Positions 34,775-46,325 are shown, counted from the first letter of the stretch. The stretch: 64,000 nucleotides of DNA from Desulfatitalea tepidiphila (GCF_001293685.1 NZ_BCAG01000003.1:1178001-1242000); one strand, 5' to 3'. A program made the numbers and translations. The notes: generated by a model not told the origin, from the sequence alone.

Positions 34775-37700
34775 GTGTTGCGGACGAAACGAGCGTATCT
34801 GTTTTTCATGGCGGGTCTGGCTGTATGGATCGCCTTCATGCTTACGTCGCATGCCTATGGTTTGGATCTCAGCGATACGCCATTGGATATTCAAGTCCAG
34901 GCCCCGCCACCCAACGTGATGATCGTCTGGGACAATTCCGAACATATGGACTGGGAGGTCCTGACCGACGAAGATAAGGGGGCTTTTTCCGGATGCGGTT
35001 ATATTTTCCCTGAACACCCCCGTGGCGCTCGAGCCGGCCATGAGTTGTTATTGAGTGAAATCCAGCGCCGGTTGTGGCTGTCCCAGTGGGGCGGCTATAA
35101 CCGGTTGTACTATCGGCCGGATAGGGGGTACCCGCCGTGGCCCGGAACCGGGAAATACGCTTTCGGCAAGGCCGATCTCCATTTTCCGCTATCAGACCCT
35201 GCATGTTCCGCGCGCGATGGCGTTCGCTGTAAAATGAGCCAGCCGTTCATGACGGTTCACTGCGATGGAGAAACGTATGTGATCCCCCAGGCTCATTACT
35301 TTGTGCTTAAGGATGACAACGGGAATGGGGTTCGGGATAGGGACGAAAAAGTCTACCTCGTGGCATGGCGGGACGGAGATGGAAATGGCCTTCTCGATTT
35401 GTCCAACCGGATCGACGATGACCGGCGTGTATACTTTCGTTATATGGATGGCGGTGACGACACGCTTCAGGATGATGAACTGGCGCTCGTCGATGATGAA
35501 GCGGAAAAATTCAGCATCCGCCCCGCGATTCATGATGAACGGGGCGAGGTGGTACGTTATCTCACCGACCAGGAAGAGTTGCAGAATTATGTCAACTGGT
35601 TCAGCTACTATCGAAAACGCGGCTTCGTGGCCAAATCCGCATTGGCGCAAAGCATTGCGGCAGCTCGTGAGTTGAACATCGGGATCTATCCGGTCAGCGG
35701 GAAACCGGCCCTGGGGGTCGTGCCCGTGGGGGTGACCTGGAAGCCCGGCGATGTTCCGTTGCCAGGAGAAAAGGCTGAGACCGGACCGGTTTTCGACAGT
35801 AGCGAGCAGCTGCTCGATGCCATTTACGCCGCCCCTTTCCATGGACCGCCGGCGCTTCGGGAAGCCCTTGATCTCGTGGGGCGATATTTTAAAACGGATG
35901 CGACATCGACCTTGGGGGCTTCCCCATACGTTTCTGAAGGAAAAGGGGGATGTTGCCAACAAAGTCATGCCATCGTGGTCGCGGGTGGGTACTGGGATGA
36001 CCGGTTCTCAGGGGCAGGCAATGCCGACGGCAGCCGGGGTATACCGTATGCCGATGGCTACTCGGATACCCTGGCCGATGTGGCCATGTATTATTACACG
36101 TCCGATCTTGCACCGGGTCTTGAAGACGGGATGGGATCAAGAGGGTGTGACGATGCCTCCCATCAGCATATGGTCACCCATGCCCTATGGGCGGGTGGAC
36201 CCGACACCTTGGATCTGAAACGGCTTCTTCTTCCCGGCGCGTGGGATGATGCGGGACAAAACGGCGGACCTTGTTTGGCCGGGGCGCTTGCATCCGTGCC
36301 CGATTGGCCCCGACCTGAGCCTGGCGAGGCGACAACCGCCGACGACATTTTCCATGCTGCAGTCAACGGGCGAGGTTTTTTCCTTGCGATTGACGAACCG
36401 AGCGCCATGACGTCGGCCCTGGATACCGTCTTGGGTCTTATCCGCCAGGGCTCGGGATCAACGGAGGGGCTGCATTATGGACCCCAAGTGATCGTGCCTC
36501 CATATATTTACAAGGTCGCTTACCGGTCGGATGGCTGGGAAGGTGACGTGCAAGCGTTCGAATATGATCCCCAGAGCGGCGCGGTGGGCGATACCCCGCT
36601 CTGGTGCGCGGCGGAGCGACTCAACCGCTCAGATGTGACCCATGAGAGCCGTCGTTTGATCACCTACGGCGGGATCTGGCGCCATCCTCAGGGCATCCCC
36701 TTTCGCTACGATGACCTTGCCGAAGGAGAGAGACAAGTCTTGGGCTCGGATCTGAAAAGCGGTTCCCCGGCCGATAAACAGGCACGGCGGCTGCTCGATT
36801 ACATCCGGGGCAAAGATGCATCTGGGTATCGACGGCGCGCCAATCGATTGGGCGACATTGTCCACAGTGTGCCGGTTATCGCCGGGCAGACTCTTTTTGT
36901 GGGCGGCAATGACGGCATGTTGCATGCGTTTGACACAACCCATGGTGATGAACGCTTCGCCTATATCCCTCGGCTGGTATTCGAAACTTTCAGTGCGCTC
37001 GCTTCACCCGGTTACGACAGCCGCCATCGATTCTTCGTGGATGCCACGCCCCATGTCGGTGAGGTGCTCGATGGACCGTATCAAAGGAACACCTACCTGG
37101 TCGGAGGGTTGGGGAAGGGTGGCCGGGGCTATTTCTGTCTGATGATCGGCAGTCGCCATAGAGAACTTGACGGCGGTCAGTATGGTCCGTATGTCCAGAC
37201 GTTCAGCGCCGACGATATTTCAGCGGACAGCTCCGAGCAGGATGTCTCCCGGATCGTCATGTGGGAGTACCCATCTTCCCGCACAGGCGATGGCAGCGCG
37301 GACAACGACGGTGATGGTCTGGCGGATGAGGCGGGCGAAGTCGATAACGACATGGGCTTTAGTTTTGGCCAGGGTTGCGCGGTCAACGCCAATGCGCCCC
37401 GAGAGGCGTATCGCAGCGTGGTGATTTTCGGCAATGGGTACGACAGCCCGAACGAACATGCGGTTCTCTATATACTGGATGCCGCCAGCGGCGCGCTGGT
37501 TCGTAAAATCGACACCGGTGTGAACGGTGACAATGGGTTGTCGGTACCAGCGCTGATCGATGTGAATGGAGATCGATGCGTGGACTACGCTTATGCCGGA
37601 GACCTGAAAGGTCATCTCTGGAAATTCGACCTGACGGCCGAAGACCCCGGTCGTTGGGGAGTGGCCTACGGAGAGGATCATAACGCCGACGGCGTCATCG

Positions 37701-38536
37701 ACGCGGCCCAAGGTGATACGCCTGCCCCCGTTTTTCATGCCCTGAACCAGCCGATTACCGCTCGGCCGGACGTCATGGCCATGGCGAATGCCTGTGCTCC
37801 CCACCTGCATGGCTATATGATCGTCTTCGGCACGGGCAGGTACCTTGGCGAGAGCGACCGGTACGATCTCAGCCAACAGAGCATATATGGTATCTGGGAC
37901 TTTGGTGATGATAGCGATGACAGCGAATATTTGGGGTACCTGGTCGATCGCACGACAGGCCAATTGTCCAATGGATTGTCTTTGCATCCCATCGGGGCTA
38001 CGGTCGATTGCGATCGGGATGGCACTCGCTACCGTCAGCTGACAGAATGGCTGCCGGATTACGCCACCGTCGAAGACGCAGAAGATGGCGACGGCGTTCG
38101 GGCGAACAATAGAAGCGAGGACAAGCGTGCCAATCCGGAATATTTTTCCGGATGGTACCTCGATTTTCCCATCGCTTCCGACGACGGGCAGGAAGCGGCA
38201 GAGCGGGTCATCGACAATGTTGCCATTCGCGGCGGAAATGCCGTGGTGACATCCTTTGTCCCCAGCAACCGAGTCTGCGCCTCTGGCGGCACGGCTTGGC
38301 TTTACATCCTGGATGGCTGCGGAAAAGGAGCCATCCAGAAAGAGGAGGATGGGGTATCCTTTTTACCCATGCGTTTCTCAAGCCGATTGCATTCAAGTTT
38401 GACGATTATGAAAAAGGACTGCAGGTCCCGTGTGGACCAGGTTCTCTTTAGCGACCACCAGGGCAGGCTGTTCGAAAAATCCTTCCTGGGAGAATCCTGG
38501 GGCAAGGTTTTTTGGCGCCAAAACAGCCAGGATTAA
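34775..38536 (+). CDS. pilY1: PilY1-like type IV pilus tip protein
   Basis: The GTG at 34775 is used because it yields a proper signal peptide (basic RTKRAYLFF start, hydrophobic core, cut near SHAYG). An ATG at 34679 would add 32 residues and overlap pilX. The 1253-residue protein opens with a von Willebrand A-like strand, NVMIVWDNSEHM (about 45-58), where the DxSxS metal site is degenerate. A long middle region with several Asp-rich loops follows. From about residue 690 to 1050 it has a beta-propeller with the GGNDGMLHAFD and YLVGGLGKGGRGYF motifs. Calcium-type loops such as DNDGDGLADEAGEVDND also occur. PilY1 acts in pilus extension, adhesion and surface sensing. Confidence 0.85.
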   Translation: MLRTKRAYLFFMAGLAVWIAFMLTSHAYGLDLSDTPLDIQVQAPPPNVMIVWDNSEHMDWEVLTDEDKGAFSGCGYIFPEHPRGARAGHELLLSEIQRRLWLSQWGGYNRLYYRPDRGYPPWPGTGKYAFGKADLHFPLSDPACSARDGVRCKMSQPFMTVHCDGETYVIPQAHYFVLKDDNGNGVRDRDEKVYLVAWRDGDGNGLLDLSNRIDDDRRVYFRYMDGGDDTLQDDELALVDDEAEKFSIRPAIHDERGEVVRYLTDQEELQNYVNWFSYYRKRGFVAKSALAQSIAAARELNIGIYPVSGKPALGVVPVGVTWKPGDVPLPGEKAETGPVFDSSEQLLDAIYAAPFHGPPALREALDLVGRYFKTDATSTLGASPYVSEGKGGCCQQSHAIVVAGGYWDDRFSGAGNADGSRGIPYADGYSDTLADVAMYYYTSDLAPGLEDGMGSRGCDDASHQHMVTHALWAGGPDTLDLKRLLLPGAWDDAGQNGGPCLAGALASVPDWPRPEPGEATTADDIFHAAVNGRGFFLAIDEPSAMTSALDTVLGLIRQGSGSTEGLHYGPQVIVPPYIYKVAYRSDGWEGDVQAFEYDPQSGAVGDTPLWCAAERLNRSDVTHESRRLITYGGIWRHPQGIPFRYDDLAEGERQVLGSDLKSGSPADKQARRLLDYIRGKDASGYRRRANRLGDIVHSVPVIAGQTLFVGGNDGMLHAFDTTHGDERFAYIPRLVFETFSALASPGYDSRHRFFVDATPHVGEVLDGPYQRNTYLVGGLGKGGRGYFCLMIGSRHRELDGGQYGPYVQTFSADDISADSSEQDVSRIVMWEYPSSRTGDGSADNDGDGLADEAGEVDNDMGFSFGQGCAVNANAPREAYRSVVIFGNGYDSPNEHAVLYILDAASGALVRKIDTGVNGDNGLSVPALIDVNGDRCVDYAYAGDLKGHLWKFDLTAEDPGRWGVAYGEDHNADGVIDAAQGDTPAPVFHALNQPITARPDVMAMANACAPHLHGYMIVFGTGRYLGESDRYDLSQQSIYGIWDFGDDSDDSEYLGYLVDRTTGQLSNGLSLHPIGATVDCDRDGTRYRQLTEWLPDYATVEDAEDGDGVRANNRSEDKRANPEYFSGWYLDFPIASDDGQEAAERVIDNVAIRGGNAVVTSFVPSNRVCASGGTAWLYILDGCGKGAIQKEEDGVSFLPMRFSSRLHSSLTIMKKDCRSRVDQVLFSDHQGRLFEKSFLGESWGKVFWRQNSQD

Positions 38537-38656
38537 ACCGGGAGGATTATGGAAACGCCTCACTGCGAAAGGAGATGGTTTCTGTTTCCAGAATGCCGCG
38601 TTGACACCGCCCCTACGTTCAACTAAATAGAATTGATTGCAACTATTCCAATATCG

Positions 38657-38694
38657 CGGCATGAAGCTCACCGAAGTTCGGGTGCTTCATGCCG
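38657..38694. repeat. Long inverted repeat in the gap after PilY1
   Basis: CGGCATGAAGC at 38657 pairs with GCTTCATGCCG ending at 38694, with a mismatched inner part (TCACC against GGGTG), so the stem is about 18 bp with a short loop. It lies 120 bases after PilY1 and 23 before the next gene. No T-run follows, so it is not a typical terminator. A partial GC-rich repeat arm (CCGCCCCTACG, 38608-38618) lies just upstream. Confidence 0.5.
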
Positions 38695-38717
38695 GCAAAC
38701 AGATCACATGACGCGTT

Positions 38718-39539
38718 ATGGTGACTCCCCCTGTTTTGCCCACGTCAAATGAAAAGTCCCGTTCTGGGGACACCTCGATCACGGAAGAGCCAGGGCAAAT
38801 CCTATTGGTCGAGCTTCTCAATCAGTTGGGGTTGTTCTTTAAACACACCCCGGACGCTAAAGGTGCTCGCGCCACCGCTGTTATTTTTGATCAGATTATT
38901 CAACGGCTGAGAACCATTGAAAAACTGCCCGGGAATTCCGGTGGTTTGATTTTTCGGCGCATCGCAGGGAGAGAGGGGATCGCTGAGGATAAACCGGATT
39001 ATCGAATTCTTTGCGGCAGCATCGTCTTCGAAGGCTCTGAGATCCTACATCGTTTGGGGAAAAACCGGAACACCAACCGGCATTTGACCAACGCATTGGA
39101 TTTAGCCTTCGGCTGTTTTGTGGAACACGGGATCTTTTCTTTATATATCGAGTTCCCCGGCGATGTACCCGAGCACATCGATCAGCTGAGGCTGGCCCTT
39201 AACATCGTGGCACGATTCCATTATGCCGTAGAAAACAATGCCTCCATAACATTCAGATATTTCGGCCGGGCCATGACGATTCCCTTGATCAGGGACCAGC
39301 GGGGCCGCCCGGATGCAAACTTGACCCTCGTTGCGGGGCTCAACGGATTGACGGCCACCAACATGAGAGAACTGGTGAAGCAAGCTGAGGCATTTTCCCA
39401 GCTGTCGGGGAAGAAGGCCACGGCGGCATCGAATTTCAGCAGCTACAATTTGATATTCGACGTGAAGAGTTTGAAGACCCAACTCATACGACCATTGGTC
39501 GAAGTCAACAATTTGCCTTGGATGCACGACGAAGACTGA
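38718..39539 (+). CDS. Unassigned protein between PilY1 and PilB genes
   Basis: This 273-residue protein matches no family I recognise. It has no signal peptide or membrane helix and looks cytoplasmic, with mixed helix and strand (for instance IVFEGSEILHRLGK and LALNIVARFHYAV). Start is the ATG at 38718 with no clear ribosome site; a GTG follows immediately at 38721. Its position between PilY1 and a PilB-type ATPase on the same strand suggests a pilus-related or regulatory role. Confidence 0.5.
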   Translation: MVTPPVLPTSNEKSRSGDTSITEEPGQILLVELLNQLGLFFKHTPDAKGARATAVIFDQIIQRLRTIEKLPGNSGGLIFRRIAGREGIAEDKPDYRILCGSIVFEGSEILHRLGKNRNTNRHLTNALDLAFGCFVEHGIFSLYIEFPGDVPEHIDQLRLALNIVARFHYAVENNASITFRYFGRAMTIPLIRDQRGRPDANLTLVAGLNGLTATNMRELVKQAEAFSQLSGKKATAASNFSSYNLIFDVKSLKTQLIRPLVEVNNLPWMHDED

Positions 39540-39644
39540 AATAATGCGATGCCCCGATTCCCGAGTGCCATCCTATCGAGGCAAAGGGGTCCATCGCATG
39601 ACACTTGATTTGGCATGGCGCACCAACGCATACGATGAAGGAGC

Positions 39645-41471
39645 ATGATGGAGAATTTCTCGAAGAATGCATTTCAAGCGGAGGTCGTGTGCCAAACCCT
39701 CGTTCAAAACAAGTTACTGGCCACTGCCACCGCAAAAGAGATTTTGAGAAAAAAAGATGTGTTGATCCAAAAGCTCGAGAAGATAAGAGAGAAAAAGTAT
39801 GAGAACACCGCTGCCATCGAATTGATCAACAACCCCATTACGATCGTCGATGTCATCGCATCGCTCAACCTCAGCCGTTTGGACAAGCCTGGTCTTCCAT
39901 TGGATGAAGAGACGATTTTCGAAACCCTGGCGGCCGGCTGGAATGTGCCATTTTTCAGGCTCGATCCATTAAAGCTCGATTTGAATGTGGTTACCACCAC
40001 CATACCGCGCTCCTTTGCCATGAAACATCTGGTGTTGCCCGTGGACGTCAAGGATGGGATCCTGACCGTGGCCATGCCCGATCCTTTTAACCTGGAAGTG
40101 CTCGACGATATCACTATGGCCAGTAAGTTGAAGGTTAAGGCCGTGGTGAGTCCAAAATCGGACATCATCAAGCTGATCAACGAATTTTTTGGATTCAAAC
40201 GATCTATCGTTGCAGCACAGGATCAATTCGGCGGCCCGAGTGTAGATCTCGGGAATCTCGAGCAATATGTGCGGCTACGGTCGGCTGATGAACTGCCCTC
40301 CAATGACCAGCATATCGTCAATGCGGTCAACCACCTGTTCATGTACGCCTTCGATCAGAAGGCAAGCGATATTCACATCGAGCCAAAACGCGAATTGAGC
40401 CTGGTTCGCATGCGCATCGATGGCATGCTGCACACCACCTATAAACTCCCCAAAGCGGTTCATTCCGCGATTATCAGCAGAATCAAGAACCTGGCGCGAA
40501 TGGACATGGCCGAAAAACGACGCCCCCAGGATGGCAGGATCAAAACGGACAAGGGGGATGTGGAGGTGGAAATCCGGGTATCCACAATCCCCGTGGCCTT
40601 TGGTGAAAAGGTCGTCATGCGGATCATGGATCCCGATATCCTGTTTCGTGACTTGGCGCAATTGGGTTTTTCTACTGTCGATTTGGAGCGCTACCAGAAC
40701 CTGATCACCTTGCCCCATGGTATTGTCCTGGTGTGCGGTCCCACGGGAAGTGGAAAATCCACAACGCTCTATTCCACATTGAGCAAGATCAACAGTCCGC
40801 ATATCAATATTACAACTGTTGAAGAACCTATTGAAATGGTTCACGAAAGCTTTAATCAGATCGCCGTCCAGAATCAAATCGGCATCACCTTTGGTTCGGT
40901 TTTGCGCAACATCTTGAGGCAGGACCCGGACGTTATCATGATCGGCGAAATGCGTGACCTGGAGACTGCAGAAAATGCCATCCAGGCCGCGCTGACGGGG
41001 CACCTGGTGTTTTCCACCCTGCACACCAACGATGCCCCATCGGCAGTCATGCGGCTCCTGGAATTGGGTGTGCCCAATTTTTTGATTCAAGCCACCCTCT
41101 CAGGGGTCTTGGCACAGCGGCTGATTCGCAAGATATGCAACTACTGTAAAGAATCCTACGAAATGGAGAGCGACAAACTCAGGACCATGGGAATTGATTT
41201 GAACCGCGATGGGAAATTGAATCTATACAGGGGAAAGGGTTGTGAAAAATGCCGCGGCACCGGATATCTCGGCAGGACTTGTATCCTGGAGTTGATGCCC
41301 TTTACGGAATCTATTCGTCGGCTGACGACGGCTCAGGCGGATGTGGACGCCATCCGCACCAAGGCCCGTGAAGAAGGCATGCGCACGTTGCGCGAATGTG
41401 CCGTCGAGAGATTTTTAGAGGGAGTGACAACGTATCAAGAAGTATTGCGGGTGACATGGGAGCAGCATTAG
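39645..41471 (+). CDS. pilB: PilB/GspE-type assembly ATPase
   Basis: The 608-residue ATPase begins with a GspE_N/MshEN-like domain (about 60-200). Walker A is GPTGSGKS (365-372), and an Asp box and the VIMIGEMRD Walker B follow. A C-terminal tetracysteine zinc motif (CNYCKE and CEKCRGTGY) is a hallmark of PilB and GspE. AAGGAG overlaps with the spacing for either ATG 39645 or 39648. It would power pilus extension for the upstream minor pilin genes. No pilC, pilD or major pilin is present in this window. Confidence 0.9.
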   Translation: MMENFSKNAFQAEVVCQTLVQNKLLATATAKEILRKKDVLIQKLEKIREKKYENTAAIELINNPITIVDVIASLNLSRLDKPGLPLDEETIFETLAAGWNVPFFRLDPLKLDLNVVTTTIPRSFAMKHLVLPVDVKDGILTVAMPDPFNLEVLDDITMASKLKVKAVVSPKSDIIKLINEFFGFKRSIVAAQDQFGGPSVDLGNLEQYVRLRSADELPSNDQHIVNAVNHLFMYAFDQKASDIHIEPKRELSLVRMRIDGMLHTTYKLPKAVHSAIISRIKNLARMDMAEKRRPQDGRIKTDKGDVEVEIRVSTIPVAFGEKVVMRIMDPDILFRDLAQLGFSTVDLERYQNLITLPHGIVLVCGPTGSGKSTTLYSTLSKINSPHINITTVEEPIEMVHESFNQIAVQNQIGITFGSVLRNILRQDPDVIMIGEMRDLETAENAIQAALTGHLVFSTLHTNDAPSAVMRLLELGVPNFLIQATLSGVLAQRLIRKICNYCKESYEMESDKLRTMGIDLNRDGKLNLYRGKGCEKCRGTGYLGRTCILELMPFTESIRRLTTAQADVDAIRTKAREEGMRTLRECAVERFLEGVTTYQEVLRVTWEQH

Positions 41472-41513
41472 GCCGGGGGGTACCTGTAACCTGAAACCAA
41501 ATGATGGCAAAGG

Positions 41514-41555
41514 AAAGGCGCGGCGGTCGATATATGCTTCGACCGCCGCGCCTTT
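41514..41555. terminator. Bidirectional terminator between pilB and LysM gene
   Basis: A perfect 17-bp inverted repeat, AAAGGCGCGGCGGTCGA and its complement, with an eight-base loop, lies in the 94-bp gap between two convergent genes. The stem ends in A/T on both sides, so it can end transcription both from pilB (plus) and from the LysM gene (minus). Confidence 0.8.
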
Positions 41556-41565
41556 ATAGCTTCTG

Positions 41566-42627
41566 TTATGGGGTACGGAAGGGTTGACCGGGGGTGATGT
41601 TGCGATTGCTGCTGGTGATGACTGCCGTCGACGTATTTTTCTCCGTATGGAGTACCAGAAGGGAACCGATACTGACGGGATCCAGCAATATATCGCTGCC
41701 AGAGCTTCCGGACGGGGCATGTTCCTGAAAATAGATGTCATAAATTTGGCCCGGCAGGATCTGGTCGTCCGTGCCCTTATCGATAAAAGCGATGAACAAA
41801 TCACCGAGCATCTTGGTGTGCTCTTCACCTAAAAGAATACGACCGTCTATCCCCGGCGTGCTGTCCATGACGGTGATGTCGGGGTTGCGGGGTTCAAAGT
41901 GCATCACAAGATCACCGGCCTGAATTTTACGGGCCGACGACATGACCTCGGCGATGGCGTAATCATCTTTAACGGTAATGACTTCGACAATGCCCAGCAG
42001 GTAGTGCTGCGAACCATATCCTTTTGCTTCATTGGGTTCGAGTGTTCTATAGGCCGTCAGGCGAAGCCCAGGCGCAAACTGCTCTTTTCCCCCTGAATCG
42101 GAATAGCGAATGTAGACTTGGTCCCCCTTGCTGATCAGCTTTTTATCATCCAGGCTCTTAAAGATTTCCCCCATCGGATCGACCGCGGGATCGCGAATAA
42201 AACCGACGCGATCGATATTGGCATAGTGAAAATCCACTTGCGGTTTAGGTGGTTCAGCAGGTTCGGATGCTTCCGCCCGGGGTGGTGCCGAAGGGGCTTG
42301 GTTTTCTACAGGTACTTGGTAACGATGTTTGTCGGATTTGCGAAACAGCCGGATCCGTTCGCCTGGATATATCCAGTGCGGATTGGGGAGTTGTTGATTT
42401 TCACGCCAAAGATCAGGCCACTGCCAGGGCGTATCGCTGAATCGCTGGGATAGATCCCATAGGGTATCCCCCTTTTTAACTGTATAATAGAAACCCGCTT
42501 CATACGCCACTTCCGGGTTTTGATTGACCGGTTCGGCAGCTGCTGCAGGGCCAACCAGTACGAGTGTCATACATGCGCTCAGCAAGAGCGTCGCGGTGAA
42601 CTTCCAGCAACATTTTTTGATTTTCAT
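41566..42627 (-). CDS. LysM domain exported protein
   Basis: The ATG at 42627 is used, preceded by GGGGA; an ATG 15 bases further out is also possible. The 353-residue protein begins with a signal that contains LLLSAC and, a little later, GPAAAAEP. It could be a lipoprotein (Cys20) or cut by signal peptidase I. A LysM domain for peptidoglycan binding spans about residues 45-97 (YTVKKGDTLWDLSQRF, then NPHWIYPGERIRLF). The rest is beta-rich and conserved in delta-type bacteria as far as I recall. Role in the envelope is inferred. Confidence 0.75.
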   Translation of the reverse strand: MKIKKCCWKFTATLLLSACMTLVLVGPAAAAEPVNQNPEVAYEAGFYYTVKKGDTLWDLSQRFSDTPWQWPDLWRENQQLPNPHWIYPGERIRLFRKSDKHRYQVPVENQAPSAPPRAEASEPAEPPKPQVDFHYANIDRVGFIRDPAVDPMGEIFKSLDDKKLISKGDQVYIRYSDSGGKEQFAPGLRLTAYRTLEPNEAKGYGSQHYLLGIVEVITVKDDYAIAEVMSSARKIQAGDLVMHFEPRNPDITVMDSTPGIDGRILLGEEHTKMLGDLFIAFIDKGTDDQILPGQIYDIYFQEHAPSGSSGSDILLDPVSIGSLLVLHTEKNTSTAVITSSNRNITPGQPFRTP

Positions 42628-42795
42628 CGGCAAGGTCCCCATGATTTTTCGGTTTTTGAACTTAATGCAAAACTTTTTTATTAATTTCAGTAGCCTGGTT
42701 CAAGGGTCTTTGTCAAGTTTTCTATCGTCCAAACCCTGATTTGTGCCTGCAGCGGCGAAGTGAGAGCAGACTTTACCAGCTCCGAAAAAACAGAC

Positions 42796-42830
42796 AAAAA
42801 AAGCCTCCGTGTATGGCAACACGGAGGCTT
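42796..42830 (-). terminator. Rho-independent terminator of groES-groEL
   Basis: On the minus strand the sequence is a 12-bp stem AAGCCTCCGTGT/ACACGGAGGCTT with a six-base loop, followed by seven T residues. It lies 33 bases after the groEL stop and is the clear end of the chaperonin operon. Confidence 0.9.
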
Positions 42831-42862
42831 TTAGCGATTTCAGAGAAGGGCAGGGGGTGAGA

Positions 42863-44545
<1,683 letters not shown>

Positions 44546-44833
44546 CTAGCCAAGGACGCCCAATACGTCGTCTTCACGCATGATGAGATATTCTTCACCA
44601 TTAATCTTTACTTCGGTACCAGCATATTTCCCAAAGAGGATACGATCGCCGGTTTTAATCTCCAGGGGCACGCGCTTACCATCGTCACCCACTTTACCGT
44701 TTCCAACAGCCACCACTTTTCCTTCCGCCGGCTTTTCTTTGGCGGTGTCTGGAATGATAATGCCGCCTTTTGTCGTGGTTTCTTCCTCCACCCGCTGTAC
44801 GAGAATACGATCCTGCAATGGTCTGAGTTTCAT
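44546..44833 (-). CDS. groES: Co-chaperonin GroES
   Basis: The 95-residue protein has the GroES sequence [19 protein letters not shown] with the mobile loop [13 protein letters not shown] and a C-terminal [12 protein letters not shown]. An AGGAGATG ribosome binding site precedes the ATG. It caps the GroEL ring. No CIRCE operator is visible upstream, but a possible heat-shock sigma promoter is. Confidence 0.97.
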   Translation of the reverse strand: MKLRPLQDRILVQRVEEETTTKGGIIIPDTAKEKPAEGKVVAVGNGKVGDDGKRVPLEIKTGDRILFGKYAGTEVKINGEEYLIMREDDVLGVLG

Positions 44834-44866
44834 TTTTCGTCATCTCCTTTAGTTCTATTATTTCGG

Positions 44867-44897
44867 CAAAGGGGCCATTTTCTAAGCCCATTCAAAT
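44867..44897 (-). promoter_or_regulatory. Candidate sigma-32-like promoter of groES-groEL
   Basis: On the minus strand ATTTGAAT is followed after 15 bases by CCCCTTTG, close to the heat-shock pattern TTGAA and CCCCAT. It lies 34 bases before the groES start. The inverted CIRCE motif (TTAGCACTC) was searched by eye between 44834 and 45118 and not found, which fits control by sigma-32 rather than HrcA. Confidence 0.4.
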
Positions 44898-45118
44898 CAG
44901 TTCAAAAAAATCCAGTATGCAATGACCATCGAGCTTGCGCTTCACCCCCCCTCAAAATGTTGCGATATTAAATTGGTCCGGTGACACCACCTGAACCTGC
45001 AAATCGTTTGAGGCCGCTGAAATAACGAAAAAACGCACGTGATGTCAACGCGTTTGCGTTTTCGCCATTATGTCACTATCCCGCATAAACCATCAGCTAT
45101 GTTTTATTCCAGCATGGA

Positions 45119-45388
45119 TCAATCGGTTTTGTTTTTTTCGGTTGAATTGGATTCGCCGGATTTGGCGGCATTGGGGGAAGCATTACTGGTGCTTTCGCGG
45201 CCTTGGGACTTTCCCGCATAATCGGTTACGTACCATCCTGTTCCTTTAAGATGGAACGCGCTATGAGATATGAGCTTGTGCATTTTTCCGTTGCAGTGTC
45301 CGCATTTGGTTAGCGGTTTTTCAGAAATTTTCTGCATCACCTCTTCGACTCGACCGCAATTCGCACATTGGTACTCATAAATTGGCAT
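45119..45388 (-). CDS. FmdB-type zinc ribbon protein
   Basis: The ATG at 45388 gives an 89-residue protein beginning MPIYEYQC, the normal start of FmdB-type zinc ribbons, with a GGAAAGG site upstream. The two pairs CANC and CGHC bind zinc. The rest is a disordered, serine-rich tail rich in N, S and K. These small proteins are often described as regulatory but their role is unclear. It lies upstream of groES on the same strand, about 285 bp away. Confidence 0.8.
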   Translation of the reverse strand: MPIYEYQCANCGRVEEVMQKISEKPLTKCGHCNGKMHKLISHSAFHLKGTGWYVTDYAGKSQGRESTSNASPNAAKSGESNSTEKNKTD

Positions 45389-45620
45389 TTCCTTTCCAAC
45401 CTCCCCGATGACCAAAATATTCTATGACAAGACAGCGCCGTATGAGTGCGCATCCCCTATAATCGGATTATGAAAACGCTTTTCTATTCAATGGTTATCC
45501 GCTGCCGGTTTGAAAAATCTGGTCAAATATAGTGTGTGAAATCGAGTTGTCAAGGCATCTCGAAACAGAAAATTCAGGGCCGTACAGACCCTTTCGCCCA
45601 AGGGTCGCAAGCGGCATTTT

Positions 45621-46172
45621 TTAAACATTAGGTTCCATGTTCTCGATGGTTGTGCCCCACTGGTGATAATAAGTAATGACACAACAAAGGCCCTTCAGGC
45701 GAACGCCGGTTAGAATTTTTCGCGTGAATTCATGTACGCGATGCTCCTCGGCCAGCTTTTCATTGGGACTTGCATCGAAATGTTGCAGGAATTTACTGAA
45801 TCGAACGATATGGACCAGCTCGTGTGTGATGATATAAAGGGCGAAAGGTAGGAGTTGCAGGTCGGGATTTTTGCGCAAAGTGGCTAATATGGCATGATCC
45901 TGGATACAAATCTTATAAAAATCATATACCTCTGATCCCAGTGTGGAGCCTCTGCGTTGCCCTTCGTAGCGGATGATTTGCGCAAACGGACCGTCTATGA
46001 TTTCAGCTTCCGCCAGTTCGGCAAGGGTTTTGACGTCGTATTTGGGCCGCAGCCATTGGGTGGCAGACATTTTGTAATAGTTGCTCACCAATTCCTCGGC
46101 CATGGTGACCGCTTGATTGATCGTCAGGAGTTGGTCCGCATCGAACGTTTTTTTGCTATTCGTTTGCCCCAT
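45621..46172 (-). CDS. HExxH zincin-like protein
   Basis: The 183-residue protein carries HELVHIVRF, a complete HExxH zinc motif (His117, Glu118, His121). About 25 residues later is EEHRVHEFT, which could provide the third ligand. There is no signal peptide, so it is probably cytoplasmic. I recognise it as a conserved delta-type family but have no name. It is divergent from the small bS22-like gene, from which it is separated by 153 bp. Substrate unknown. Confidence 0.6.
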   Translation of the reverse strand: MGQTNSKKTFDADQLLTINQAVTMAEELVSNYYKMSATQWLRPKYDVKTLAELAEAEIIDGPFAQIIRYEGQRRGSTLGSEVYDFYKICIQDHAILATLRKNPDLQLLPFALYIITHELVHIVRFSKFLQHFDASPNEKLAEEHRVHEFTRKILTGVRLKGLCCVITYYHQWGTTIENMEPNV

Positions 46173-46325
46173 GGTGCGCCATTAGCATACAAGGTCAACG
46201 ATATCAATACAATGAGCGTGTCCCGTGCAAATTGTCCATGGAGTTTTGTGCGCAAAAAGCTGTGGACAAGGCCTACACGTGGGTGTTATAGAGGCCGGCT
46301 ATATTCCGTGAGAGGAGGTGATCCA

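Noticed and set aside
44834-45118. CIRCE operator upstream of groES
   Set aside because: The TTAGCACTC and GAGTGCTAA arms were looked for and not found; a sigma-32-like pattern fits better.
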